Assembly: GCA_050486105.1 (NCBI GenBank)
Contig: JBJHCR010000142.1
Location: 1 to 15,436, forward strand
Origin: JAEXNA01 sp050486105
GTDB lineage: Bacteria; Vulcanimicrobiota; Xenobia; Xenobiales; JADMJV01
Reading direction: 5' to 3'
Length of the DNA stretch: 15,436 nucleotides
The position numbers and the translations under genes were made by a program. Shown piece after piece: positions 1-7,074 of this stretch. Position 1 is the first letter of the stretch. Each line of letters opens with the position of its first letter. The notes beneath the pieces are model-generated. The model saw only the letters and a program-made list of their open reading frames with translations. It had not been told where the DNA came from and did no database searches.

Positions 1-126
1 TTCTGGGACCAGAGGCTCTTCAGCGACGATGGTCTCCTCAGGGGTAAGCGGCTCCTCGGGACAGCTTAGCTCCTCAGAGATGAACGGCTCTTCCGGCTTA
101 GACACCTGGTCATCGAAGTCTTCACC
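1..126. repeat. Terminal direct repeat, left copy
   Basis: These 126 bases are identical to 15308-15433 in the same orientation. Both copies lie inside the acidic-repeat coding region of a minus-strand TPR gene, and joining the ends here keeps the reading frame open. The identity stops 3 bases before the right end of the window, where ATG stands in place of CCC. This is either the overlap of a circular contig or a shared repeat unit at which the assembly broke. The sequence alone does not decide. Confidence 0.95.
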
Positions 127-297
127 CCAGCCCTGAAAGACGTTTTCGAGCGGCTCTTCAGGAAAAAGAGACTCTTCTGGGAAGAGTGGCTCTTCAGCGA
201 CCGCCTCTTCACCCCAGCCCTGAAAGACGTTTTCGAGCGGCTCCTCGGGAAAAAGGGACTCTTCTGGGACCAGAGACTCTTCAGCGACCGCTTCCAT
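1..297 (-). repeat. Acidic tandem repeat in coding sequence, left part
   Basis: On the minus strand this encodes Glu/Pro/Leu/Phe-rich repeats built on (E)EPLFPEESLFPEE followed by LENVFQGWGE. Two unit sizes occur: about 29 codons, beginning EAVAEE, and 58 codons (174 bp), containing EDFDDQVSKPEEPFISEE. A perfect 31-base core lies at 120-150 and 207-237 and recurs at 15253-15283. Conservation at base level, beyond what the protein requires, suggests recent unit duplication. Confidence 0.9.
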
Positions 298-1655
298 CGG
301 GGTAGGTTCACAAACCTTTTCATCAGGAACTCCCTTGGGTATCAGACGGGTGAATACTGGGCGTTCATCGCTTGAGCGATGAGCAACTTGCTCGGGAAGA
401 ATGAGACCTTTGCGCAGTGATTTGCTGTGGCTGTCACCCAGAACAGGTTTTTTGGACAAGCCTCGGTGGAGGAGTCCGGCCCGAGTCACCTTCTTCGGAG
501 CGGTGGGATTCTGACGACTCGGGCTTTGGGACGGACCCGGGGCTTGGTCTTCACTGCTCGGCGCATCTCCACTGCTCTCGGTCGACTTTTCCCTCTCAGG
601 GCAAGAGGGTTCGGATNNNNNNNNNNTCCGGGATCGGCCAGTTCTCTGGCAGTCATGGGCGCCCCCAGGTTGGTGAGTCCTTGCTGAGCAACCAGATGAT
701 CCGGCTCGATTCCCAAAACCAATTGAAAGGCTTCGATGGCTTTGTCCGTCTCGTCGGCTTCCAGATAGTTCACTGCCACTTCAGCAAAAAGGGCGCCGGC
801 CTCTGACTGCATTCCCTGCCAAGAGTAGAGGGTTCCCAACCCAACTTTGGCCTCCAATGAGTCCGGGTTGTTCTGGAGGGCCTTTCTGTAGGCTAGAATC
901 CCACTTTTAAAACGACCTTGAAGCCCAGACACTCGCCCCAACTCGAGAAGGGCGGCTTCGTGGTTGAGGTCGTAGCGCAGCACCTCCCGGAACTCGATCT
1001 CGGCCCGGTCGAGTTCTCCGAGGCGCGCATAGAGGCGTCCCAATTTCAGCATCAACTCCGGGTCGTCGGAGCAGACCACCTTCATTCGCCGGTAAACCTC
1101 GGCAGCCCGGAACCAGTCGCCGGCTTCCTCCCGGGCGTTGGCCACTTTGCGATAGCCGTTGGTCCCGTCCTGAATCAGGCCGTGAGAGACTTGCATTTCG
1201 GCGATCTCCAGACAAAGGTTCAGGTCCTCGGGATGTTCGGCAAGAGCTTTTTGAAGAAGAGTGATAGCTCGCTCCCCCTCACCCTGATCGAAAAGCAGCC
1301 GAGCAAGTTCCCGGGTCTGAATGAGGGCTTCCCCTAGCTTCCCCCGGAGCTTGCAGATCCGAATCCGCTGCTCGCGAGCTTCAGGGGAGGTCGGCTTCAA
1401 GCCGAGCACCCGGTTCAAGACGTCTTCGGCCTCCTGGAGTTGAGCTTCTTCAATGAGGTGTTCGGCAAGTTCGAGATAGATCTCAACCACCGTAAGAAAG
1501 GATCCCCGAACAGTGTGAACCTGCGCTAGATTGATGTAGACTTCTTCGCTGCCTTGACTGTTAGACTTTAAGGTCTCCAGGTGCTCGAGGGCCTGATCCC
1601 ATCGACCTTGTAGGATAGCGGCTTTGGCTTCAGCCAGCAGTTCGGTTCGACTCAT
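1..1655 (-). CDS. TPR protein with acidic repeat region, N-terminal part (3' end off the window, internal N gap)
   Basis: The start is ATG at 1655, with AAGGA about 9 bases upstream. The first 343 codons form tetratricopeptide-type helical repeats; typical pieces are AEDVLNRVLGLKPTSPEA, LKLGRLYARLGELDRAEIEF and AIEAFQLVLGIEPDHLVAQ. Such arrays are protein-interaction scaffolds. There is no signal peptide, so a cytoplasmic location is inferred. A run of 10 N (617-626) follows. Read straight through, the frame ends at 486 in an arginine-rich tail, which is probably false. The frame offset by the gap is open from 615 to the window edge. It runs through a Ser/Pro-rich linker into acidic repeats such as EESLFPEEPLENVFQGWGE. 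The true gap should therefore be 3n+2 bases. The partial gene at 13514-15436 has the same repeats and ends in a second TPR array, so the two may be halves of one gene. No specific function can be named. Confidence 0.85.
617..626. other. Assembly gap (10 N)
   Basis: Ten N lie inside the TPR gene. Ten is a usual placeholder for unknown length. The coding frames on the two sides agree only if the real gap is 3n+2 bases, so the placeholder is not the true length. Conceptual translations across it give a false C-terminus. Confidence 0.97.
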
Positions 1656-1939
1656 GGCGAGATCCTTTCTTGATTTTTGGACAATGCGGTGGCTAGTGCA
1701 ACGTCCGTGAAGTTCGTCGCTACTGAATGGTGGTCAGGCGCCGGGTACCCGCGCTTGCGTGGGTGGCCGCGCTTGCGTGGGTGGCCGCGGCCGCGTGGGT
1801 GATGCAAGGAGAAGCGAACGCTTAATACCTGGCGTATTTGAGTGAGCTTCGACGCCGCGAGAGAGGATGCATGGCCGCCAGGGCAATGCGGTGGCTAAGC
1901 CATGGTGCGAAGCACGGTTCTAGAGTCGTGAGGGTGGCC
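1656..1939. repeat. Non-coding spacer with 18-bp tandem repeat and 14-bp direct repeat
   Basis: I see no credible gene in this spacer. At 1750-1803 the 18-base unit CGCGCTTGCGTGGGTGGC occurs twice perfectly (1750-1767, 1768-1785), followed by a degenerate third copy. Separately, CAATGCGGTGGCTA occurs at 1682-1695 and again at 1884-1897. The spacer lies upstream of the TPR gene (start 1655) and downstream of the VIT/vWA gene (stop 1976). Its role is unknown: an upstream region for the TPR gene or a decayed intergenic repeat element are both possible. Confidence 0.7.
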
Positions 1940-1975
1940 GGTTAAAGGGACCGGCCCAAGCCGGTCCCTTTAACC
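1940..1975 (-). terminator. Perfect 16-bp hairpin directly after the VIT/vWA stop codon
   Basis: GGTTAAAGGGACCGGC (1940-1955) and its exact complement (1960-1975) flank a 4-base loop. The hairpin abuts the TAG stop (1976-1978) of the minus-strand VIT/vWA gene. It probably terminates or protects the 3' end of the merR-type/vWA transcript. It lacks the run of U after the stem that canonical intrinsic terminators have; the only U-rich stretch lies within the stem, so the terminator call is tentative. Confidence 0.7.
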
Positions 1976-4432
1976 CTAACGGTCGAGAAACTCGAGCAGC
2001 GCCATCTCATCGGCCGGGACGGCCGTGCCCTCTTCGAGAGCTTCCTGGTGGTCGCTGAGCTTCTCCAGAATGTCCAGCATTCGTAGGTGTTCGGCGTGAG
2101 CCGGACCAGTGGTGCGTAGAAAGGCAGAGACCAGGTCGATCATTTGGCCGATCAGACGCAGTTTCTCAACCGTGGTTTTGGCTTCCCTAAGTTGCTCGAT
2201 CAGAACTTTCAACTCCGAAAGATCTTGGGCAATGCGAGCGGGCTTGGGAGCACTGACACTCGGGTCCGGGCCCGACGAGCCTGGTCCGCCGAACACGGAC
2301 TGCGATCGGCTCACCGGAGGCGCCGGGGGAGCGCACTCTTCGAAAAGGCTCTCCCCGAAAAGGCACTCGTGCTCCTGGTCTCTGGGGGGGAAGTCTTCCA
2401 GGGCGTCTTCCAGGACTTCTTCCGCAAAGCCCCCTCCACAGAAAAGATCGTACTCTGCGCCTTCGGAAGCCAGTTCGAACGAGGCTCCGTCCTTGCCTTG
2501 CTCTTCGAAGGAGTCGAGCGGTCGTTTTCCCCCTAGAGAAAGTTTGCTAGCGAATCCTTCCGCACGCAGCGAAGGTTTTCCAGAATCTCCCTTCGCCACT
2601 AATCCGACCCTCTTCGCACTAATGCTTGGCGCGCTAAGTCCCGTACGATTCAAAGTCGGCTCCACCGGTTGCACCACTTGGTGGAGAGGCCCCTCACTCT
2701 CGATCTTCTCGGCCAGATCGATGGCGGTGAAAGCCGTGAAGCGACACAATACTTGGGCATGCACCGACAGGGTCACCAACTCCTGAGGCTTAACCTTACC
2801 TAGGATCCATTGGTCATCGAGATCCAGCAGCCGGGCTCGAGCCCAACAGCGGGAGATGGTCTCGCTCTCCACCTTGAGAACCGGTATTTCCTTGGAGTAT
2901 GGACCCTGCTCAGCCCGCCACCCCCCGAGAGTGACCATGTCCGGGACCTCCTCGATCCGGCCAAAAAAGGTGGTGGGCACTTCCTCCCAGACATCCCAAA
3001 ATCTGGGCGCACCTTCGCGAACTTCGACCCCATGGAGGGAGAGGCCCATCCAATGTGGTCGGCCTAAGTTGCGGTGCAGCGTTCTCAAAGTGTCTTCGAG
3101 TTTGCTCTCCTCTTCCACCAAGGTGCAGAGCCCGCCACTGACTTGAGCGAGCCGTTCCAACAGCCCCCCTCGGGAGGCATAGCCGATACCGACGGTATGC
3201 AGGCGCACCCCGTTCCCGGCTCCGGCGATCAGCTCAGCGTCGTTGGCCACATCCCCGTCCGTCAGGAACAGTATGGCCCGGTCCGAGGCGTTGTCCTCAC
3301 CCAGGTATTGCATGGCCGTCTGTAGAGCCGGTGTTGCATAAGTGCCTCCTCGGGCGTCGATTTTATCGAGGTAGGCCAGCGCTCTTTGTTGATTGAGTGC
3401 GTTGGCCGGAACCAAACCGTCCTCGAAGGACTCGATCCGATCATCGAAAGCGATCAGGGCGAATCGGTCTCGGGGGGTGAGACTCTCCACAATGCGGGCG
3501 GCCGCCCGTCGTGCTGACACCATATTCCAGCCTTGCATGGAACCCGAACGGTCCAGCACGATGGCCAGATCTCTGGGAGTCTCGACCTGCTTAGAATTCA
3601 CCGGAGGCACCACGGTTAGAGCGAAAGTCCCGCTACCAGTGTCCACCGCAAGGCTTGACTGCAGAGTGTTCTCCCGGAGCTTGAGGGTGAGAACAAAATC
3701 GTGATCGAGACGCTCGTATCCGGGGAGGAGCCCCACTTTGTAGGTGCCGTCTTGACGCTCTTTGATGCGGGCCACGTGGCAGGTGGAAGCCACCCCTTCA
3801 AGGTCTAGCCCAGAGGGGTCGACCACAAAAGACAGTCGCAGATCGACCGGATTCTCCGCTCCTTCAGGGAGGCGAGGGGGGGTGATGCGACTGGCGTCGG
3901 GAGCCAGATCGGTGTCCGGCTCCACCCCGTCTCCCACACTGCGTCCCGAAAGCGCCTCTCCAGGGACGAACACCTCCGGCACCACCAAGGGAAACCGCAG
4001 CGAAGCCTTCTGGCCGAAGCACTCCAGCGGCCCGCTCAGCTCGAAAGAAACCTGAACTTCTTCTCCAGGACCGATGTTGCCAACCGTAGTAGTGAACACG
4101 TCGCAGCGGTCCTCCTCCATCAGGGCCGCCCGATGCCCCTTGGCCACCGCCTCTTTATAGGCTCGTCGCGCTTGGCCGCGTTCGGCGACTTCGCCCTTGA
4201 TGGTGCGCTCGCCGATCTTGAGAGTGAAACCGTGGACCGCCGCCTTGGGCGGGAGGGGATGGATGTAGATGGCCTCGAGGGGAGTGGCGCGCTCATTTCT
4301 GTAGGTTTGACGAACAGTCGTTGAATGGAGTAGGCCCGTGACACGGCCCGTCACTTCCATCTTCTTCAGGGGGAGTGAGTAGTCTCCGGCTTTGAGGCCG
4401 CTGATGGTGGGTCGGGTGGGTTGAGTGATCAT
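1976..4432 (-). CDS. VIT domain / von Willebrand factor A domain protein
   Basis: This is an 818-residue protein. Residues about 20-135 form a VIT domain: a YIHPLPPKAAVHGF stretch, IKGEVAERGQARRAYKEAVAKG, then VGNIGPGEEVQV. Residues about 285-450 form a vWA domain with a complete MIDAS metal site: D294-R-S296-G-S298, T364 in ARGGT, and D392 in LTDGD. The site should bind Mg2+ and act in protein-protein contact. The C-terminal third has an acidic stretch (about 640-700), a Pro/Ser linker and a predicted helical end (about 735-818). No signal peptide, membrane span or sorting signal is seen, unlike many surface VIT/vWA proteins, so a cytoplasmic scaffold is inferred. The start is supported by AAGGAG overlapping the upstream gene's stop, 3 bases away, so the two genes are translationally coupled. 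The binding partner is unknown. Confidence 0.93.
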   Translation of the reverse strand: MITQPTRPTISGLKAGDYSLPLKKMEVTGRVTGLLHSTTVRQTYRNERATPLEAIYIHPLPPKAAVHGFTLKIGERTIKGEVAERGQARRAYKEAVAKGHRAALMEEDRCDVFTTTVGNIGPGEEVQVSFELSGPLECFGQKASLRFPLVVPEVFVPGEALSGRSVGDGVEPDTDLAPDASRITPPRLPEGAENPVDLRLSFVVDPSGLDLEGVASTCHVARIKERQDGTYKVGLLPGYERLDHDFVLTLKLRENTLQSSLAVDTGSGTFALTVVPPVNSKQVETPRDLAIVLDRSGSMQGWNMVSARRAAARIVESLTPRDRFALIAFDDRIESFEDGLVPANALNQQRALAYLDKIDARGGTYATPALQTAMQYLGEDNASDRAILFLTDGDVANDAELIAGAGNGVRLHTVGIGYASRGGLLERLAQVSGGLCTLVEEESKLEDTLRTLHRNLGRPHWMGLSLHGVEVREGAPRFWDVWEEVPTTFFGRIEEVPDMVTLGGWRAEQGPYSKEIPVLKVESETISRCWARARLLDLDDQWILGKVKPQELVTLSVHAQVLCRFTAFTAIDLAEKIESEGPLHQVVQPVEPTLNRTGLSAPSISAKRVGLVAKGDSGKPSLRAEGFASKLSLGGKRPLDSFEEQGKDGASFELASEGAEYDLFCGGGFAEEVLEDALEDFPPRDQEHECLFGESLFEECAPPAPPVSRSQSVFGGPGSSGPDPSVSAPKPARIAQDLSELKVLIEQLREAKTTVEKLRLIGQMIDLVSAFLRTTGPAHAEHLRMLDILEKLSDHQEALEEGTAVPADEMALLEFLDR

Positions 4433-4435
4433 GGG

Positions 4436-5029
4436 TTACTCCTTTTCATCCTTTTTCTGATATTGCTCATAGGCCCTCTTGAGAATTCGGGACAACTCTT
4501 GGGCTTGGGACATGGCGAGGTCGCTCTCCTCGAGGTCGAGAACCAGGCTGATGCCGGGGGCGATCTCTGCGGAAAGAAGAGAACGTAGTTGAGTGTCGGT
4601 AGGAGTGGTGGTGGTCGTCGTTCGAACCGAAGGTCGCTGGGTCCAAAAGTCCAAGGAGCGGCGGTCTTCAGGCTCATCACCTTCGACCTGCTTCTCGGCA
4701 ATACGGCTTTCCAGATCGTCGTACCACTGCTGGTCGAAACCCACCAGTTTCAGCATCTGATCGATGGAGGCCCCCAGCATCGCCGCTTGAATCTCGGCCA
4801 ATTTCAGGTCTTGGTGTTGGAGATGCTTGATGCTCAGCAATTGGAGAAGATGCTTGGGACCGTAGAAGGCCTTCTTTCCCACCATGGACGGTTTATCGAG
4901 TATCCCCAGGGTGGCATAGTACCGAATCTGGCGCCCGTTCGGCTTCCAGCGAATCCGTTGAGAATCTCCCTGCTCGAGATATCGAGCACTCTCATCGGCG
5001 AGTTCTTTGAGGGTCCAGAATTGCGGCAC
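4436..5029 (-). CDS. MerR-family-like transcriptional regulator
   Basis: This 197-residue protein has an N-terminal MerR-type winged helix-turn-helix (about residues 4-86). Its signature is QIRYYATLGILDKP (34-47), followed by the wing and a LLSIKHLQHQDLKLAEIQAAM helix. Residues 87-110 are helical. A charged linker with a six-Thr run (137-142) leads to a C-terminal region (about 145-192) that could sense a ligand or protein. No metal-binding Cys cluster is present, so it is not a MerR/CueR-type metal sensor. The start is GTG at 5029; no good ribosome binding site precedes it, and the promoter lies so close that the mRNA may be leaderless. It sits 3 bases upstream of the VIT/vWA gene in one operon. 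Autoregulation through the dyad in its promoter is likely. Confidence 0.87.
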   Translation of the reverse strand: MPQFWTLKELADESARYLEQGDSQRIRWKPNGRQIRYYATLGILDKPSMVGKKAFYGPKHLLQLLSIKHLQHQDLKLAEIQAAMLGASIDQMLKLVGFDQQWYDDLESRIAEKQVEGDEPEDRRSLDFWTQRPSVRTTTTTTPTDTQLRSLLSAEIAPGISLVLDLEESDLAMSQAQELSRILKRAYEQYQKKDEKE

Positions 5030-5035
5030 GCCCCA

Positions 5036-5064
5036 ATATTAACACTGTCACGTTACAGTGTCAA
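5036..5064 (-). promoter_or_regulatory. Promoter with dyad operator for the merR-type/vWA operon
   Basis: On the minus strand there is a perfect -35 box TTGACA (5059-5064), a 17-base spacer and TAATAT (5036-5041) as -10. The spacer and -35 contain an inverted repeat, ACACTGT (5042-5048) and ACAGTGT (5055-5061), around an ACGT core. Allowing two mismatched pairs, the symmetry extends over 5039-5064. The position matches how MerR-family proteins bind between or over the promoter boxes. The expected transcription start lies about 6-7 bases after the -10, at or next to the GTG start (5029). Confidence 0.8.
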
Positions 5065-5243
5065 TGTCTTGAAATCAAAGCTCTTTCCCCAAAGTCCGAA
5101 ATGGGTTGGCGGCCTCGGGCGAGATGGAACTCATCCGAGCTCATCTTCTGTCCCTTGAGAATTTCAACAACTTTAGGGATAAACTGGATCAAGGTTCAGA
5201 AAGAGACACTGCGCCAAGCACTCGAACTTGAAACCCACTGCAA

Positions 5244-5278
5244 CCACGCTGCAATAGCGTGGATTTAAGCTCAGAGCT
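5244..5278 (+). promoter_or_regulatory. Small hairpins directly upstream of the patatin-like gene
   Basis: CCACGCT (5244-5250) and AGCGTGG (5256-5262) form a perfect 7-bp stem with a 5-base loop. A second short dyad, AGCTCAGAGCT (5268-5278), touches the ATG at 5279 and holds the only weak Shine-Dalgarno-like bases. It could be an operator or an mRNA structure that limits translation. The rest of the 5065-5278 intergenic region shows no convincing promoter. Confidence 0.4.
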
Positions 5279-6232
5279 ATGAAGAAAATCGCGATAGCTT
5301 GTCAGGGCGGAGGGAGTCATACCGCTTTCACTGCTGGAGCTTTGTCCCATCTTGCTGAGAATTGGCCCGAAGACCATCGGCTGGTGGGGATCAGCGGAAC
5401 TTCGGGAGGGGCTATCTGTGCCGCCCTTTTTTGGTCGGCTTTCATCCAAGGGGACCCCAAGTCCGCCTCCCAGCGCCTGCAGAACTTCTGGATAGACAAC
5501 TCAGCCCGAACTCCCTTGGAAGCCAGTCTGAACGCGCTTTTGGTATGGGGAACGTCTTTGAGGGGCTGGGTTCCGACCTTGGATGTCACGCCCTATCAGG
5601 TGCCGCCCTGGGGGGAGCAGGAGTTTTGCAAACTTCTGCAGCGCCATCTTCACTTCGAGCAGTGGAACACCCACCTCGATCAGGATTCTCCATCTCTGCA
5701 GCTGGGAGCGGTGGAAGTTCTGGATGGGGAGTTTACAGTGTTTGATTCTCGCAAACAGACCCTCTGCCGGAAAATGGTTCTGGCCTCGGCGGCTATCCCC
5801 AATCTCTTTCGAGCCGTCGAGGTGCAGGGTCGACACTATTGGGATGGACTGTTCAGCCACAATCCTCCCTTAGTTTCCTTGCTCCCCTATGACCCGGCTG
5901 AGATCTGGGTGATTCAGATCAATCCGAAGCGCGGTCGTCGACTGCCGACCACCTTTGAAAGCATCGAAGACCGAAGAAACGAATTGGCCGGGAATCTGTC
6001 TTTGAAGCAGGAACTCTCCACCATCCGTATGGTCAACGCCATGATCAAAAGAGGAGAACTCAAGAGTTCGCGCTGCTCCCCAGTGGAGTTGCGCCATATG
6101 GAACTGACCTGCGATCTGAACTACGCCTCCAAGCTTGAGCGCAGTCCGTCCTTTTTGCAAACCCTGATCCGGAACGGATTTGAGGAAGCTGAAAAGTTTC
6201 TCAACGGGCAAGAGTCGAGATGCCGTCTCTAA
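5279..6232 (+). CDS. Patatin-like phospholipase family protein
   Basis: This 317-residue protein belongs to the patatin-like serine lipases, which release fatty acids from phospholipids or lysophospholipids using a Ser-Asp dyad. The N-terminus gives the glycine-rich oxyanion loop CQGGGSHTAFTAG (8-20). The nucleophile elbow is GISGTSGGA, with Ser42 in G-x-S-x-G. The partner Asp189 lies in HYWDGLFSHNPP, the usual D-G motif. All catalytic elements are present and the length is normal for a compact bacterial member. No signal peptide is seen, so it is probably cytosolic or peripheral on the inner membrane. The ATG at 5279 is required to include the glycine loop, although the ribosome binding site is weak. 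It diverges from the merR-type operon and precedes a truncated creatininase-like gene that starts 7 bases after its stop. The natural substrate is unknown. Confidence 0.92.
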   Translation: MKKIAIACQGGGSHTAFTAGALSHLAENWPEDHRLVGISGTSGGAICAALFWSAFIQGDPKSASQRLQNFWIDNSARTPLEASLNALLVWGTSLRGWVPTLDVTPYQVPPWGEQEFCKLLQRHLHFEQWNTHLDQDSPSLQLGAVEVLDGEFTVFDSRKQTLCRKMVLASAAIPNLFRAVEVQGRHYWDGLFSHNPPLVSLLPYDPAEIWVIQINPKRGRRLPTTFESIEDRRNELAGNLSLKQELSTIRMVNAMIKRGELKSSRCSPVELRHMELTCDLNYASKLERSPSFLQTLIRNGFEEAEKFLNGQESRCRL

Positions 6233-6239
6233 GGAGCCC

Positions 6240-6482
6240 ATGTCAGCAGGCGCAGGAGCCCCTCGTTATAAAACTCCTTTTATGAACACCTCATATCATG
6301 AACTGTCTCGAAGACTTGAGGCCGCTGACCGCCGGGTGGCCCTTCTTCCCATCGGCTGCATGGAGCAGCACGGACCCGAATTGCCCCTGGAGACCGATTC
6401 CTTGGTGGCCAAGCACCTCTGTCGGGATCTCGCCGAAGAACGAGCTAGTTTCTGGGATAAACACGAGTTTGAATCTCGATAG
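6240..6482 (+). pseudogene. Truncated creatininase-family amidohydrolase (N-terminal fragment)
   Basis: The frame encodes 80 residues from ATG 6240, with AAGGAG overlapping the stop of the patatin-like gene. Residues about 31-63 match the start of creatininase-family metal amidohydrolases: VALLPIGCMEQHGPELPLETD. These carry the first metal ligands, corresponding to E42, H44 and D53. Full-length members have about 240-260 residues and need further His and Glu ligands, which are absent here. Similarity stops at about residue 68 (near 6444), and the tail to the TAG at 6480 looks random. The break falls exactly where the convergent pilin-like gene ends (its stop is 6445-6447). A rearrangement or an assembly join probably removed the rest. 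A functional enzyme is very unlikely. Confidence 0.8.
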
Positions 6483-7074
6483 AGTTCTCACCGCCGGTAG
6501 GTGACGGGTCGCCCAGCAGTCCGAGTGTGAGTTCGTAGAAGTGAGACCCTGTCCGGACCTCACGAGAAATCCTCACCGACTGAAACCTTTCCACCCGAGT
6601 CGCCAAAGGTCGCACCGGCAGTCCCGAGGTGAGAAACCAAGACACCTCGATGGGAGGCTCTAGGTTCCGCGCGATCACAGGGTTGCCGGAAGGCCCCATG
6701 GGCTCGAAGCGCCTCAATAACGAGAGCGAACCGTTCCAATCCTCAACGGAATAGCAGACCAAGCCCTGCCATCGAGGCCGGCCTTCGGCATTCAGTTCGA
6801 CTTGGCCGTCCAGGTTGCGCATGGTGGCGAAGAGCATCCCAACAGCCGGATCGATTTCCACCGAATTCTCTGCTGACTCCGAAAGCTCGGCACTGATAAA
6901 TTTCAGGGCTAGGAGCGCACGACTCTCGAGTTCGACCAACATCTCAGTGCGCCGAAAGTACTGAAGGCTGGCCCCAAACACCGTAGCCACACTGGCTAAC
7001 AGCAGTAGCATAGCCGCAGAGCCGACCATAAGCTCGACCAAGGTCGCTCCGCGCCTAGTGACTCCAGAAGACAT
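6445..7074 (-). CDS. Prepilin-type minor pilin, PilW-like
   Basis: This type IV pilus/pseudopilus-like protein of about 209 residues has a classical class III prepilin leader. The segment RRG^ATLVELMV cleaves after Gly, puts Glu at +5 and continues into a hydrophobic helix (SAAMLLLLASVATVFGASL). Prepilin peptidase would cut and N-methylate it, after which it would join a pilus or initiation complex in the inner membrane. The rest has a helix followed by beta-rich sequence, as in PilW/GspJ-type minor pilins. I place the start at ATG 7074, giving a 9-residue leader; an in-frame TTG lies at 7083. It overlaps the upstream PilV-like gene by 20 bases, implying coupled translation. It is the last gene of a three-gene operon. 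PilW versus GspJ cannot be separated by eye. Confidence 0.85.
   Translation of the reverse strand: MSSGVTRRGATLVELMVGSAAMLLLLASVATVFGASLQYFRRTEMLVELESRALLALKFISAELSESAENSVEIDPAVGMLFATMRNLDGQVELNAEGRPRWQGLVCYSVEDWNGSLSLLRRFEPMGPSGNPVIARNLEPPIEVSWFLTSGLPVRPLATRVERFQSVRISREVRTGSHFYELTLGLLGDPSPTGGENSIEIQTRVYPRN

Noticed and set aside
66..323. Basic 85-residue open frame in the acidic repeats
   Set aside because: It is the acidic repeat read in another frame (Glu/Phe codons become Lys/Ser/Arg). The in-frame acidic reading continues through both edges.
2109..2786. 225-codon plus-strand open frame opposite the VIT/vWA gene
   Set aside because: A shadow of the Ser/Pro-rich C-terminal coding region; composition is low complexity and there is no supporting start signal.
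4589..5158. 189-codon plus-strand open frame opposite the MerR-type gene
   Set aside because: It overlaps the regulator and its promoter on the other strand, has no recognisable motif, and the regulator frame has a clear helix-turn-helix signature.
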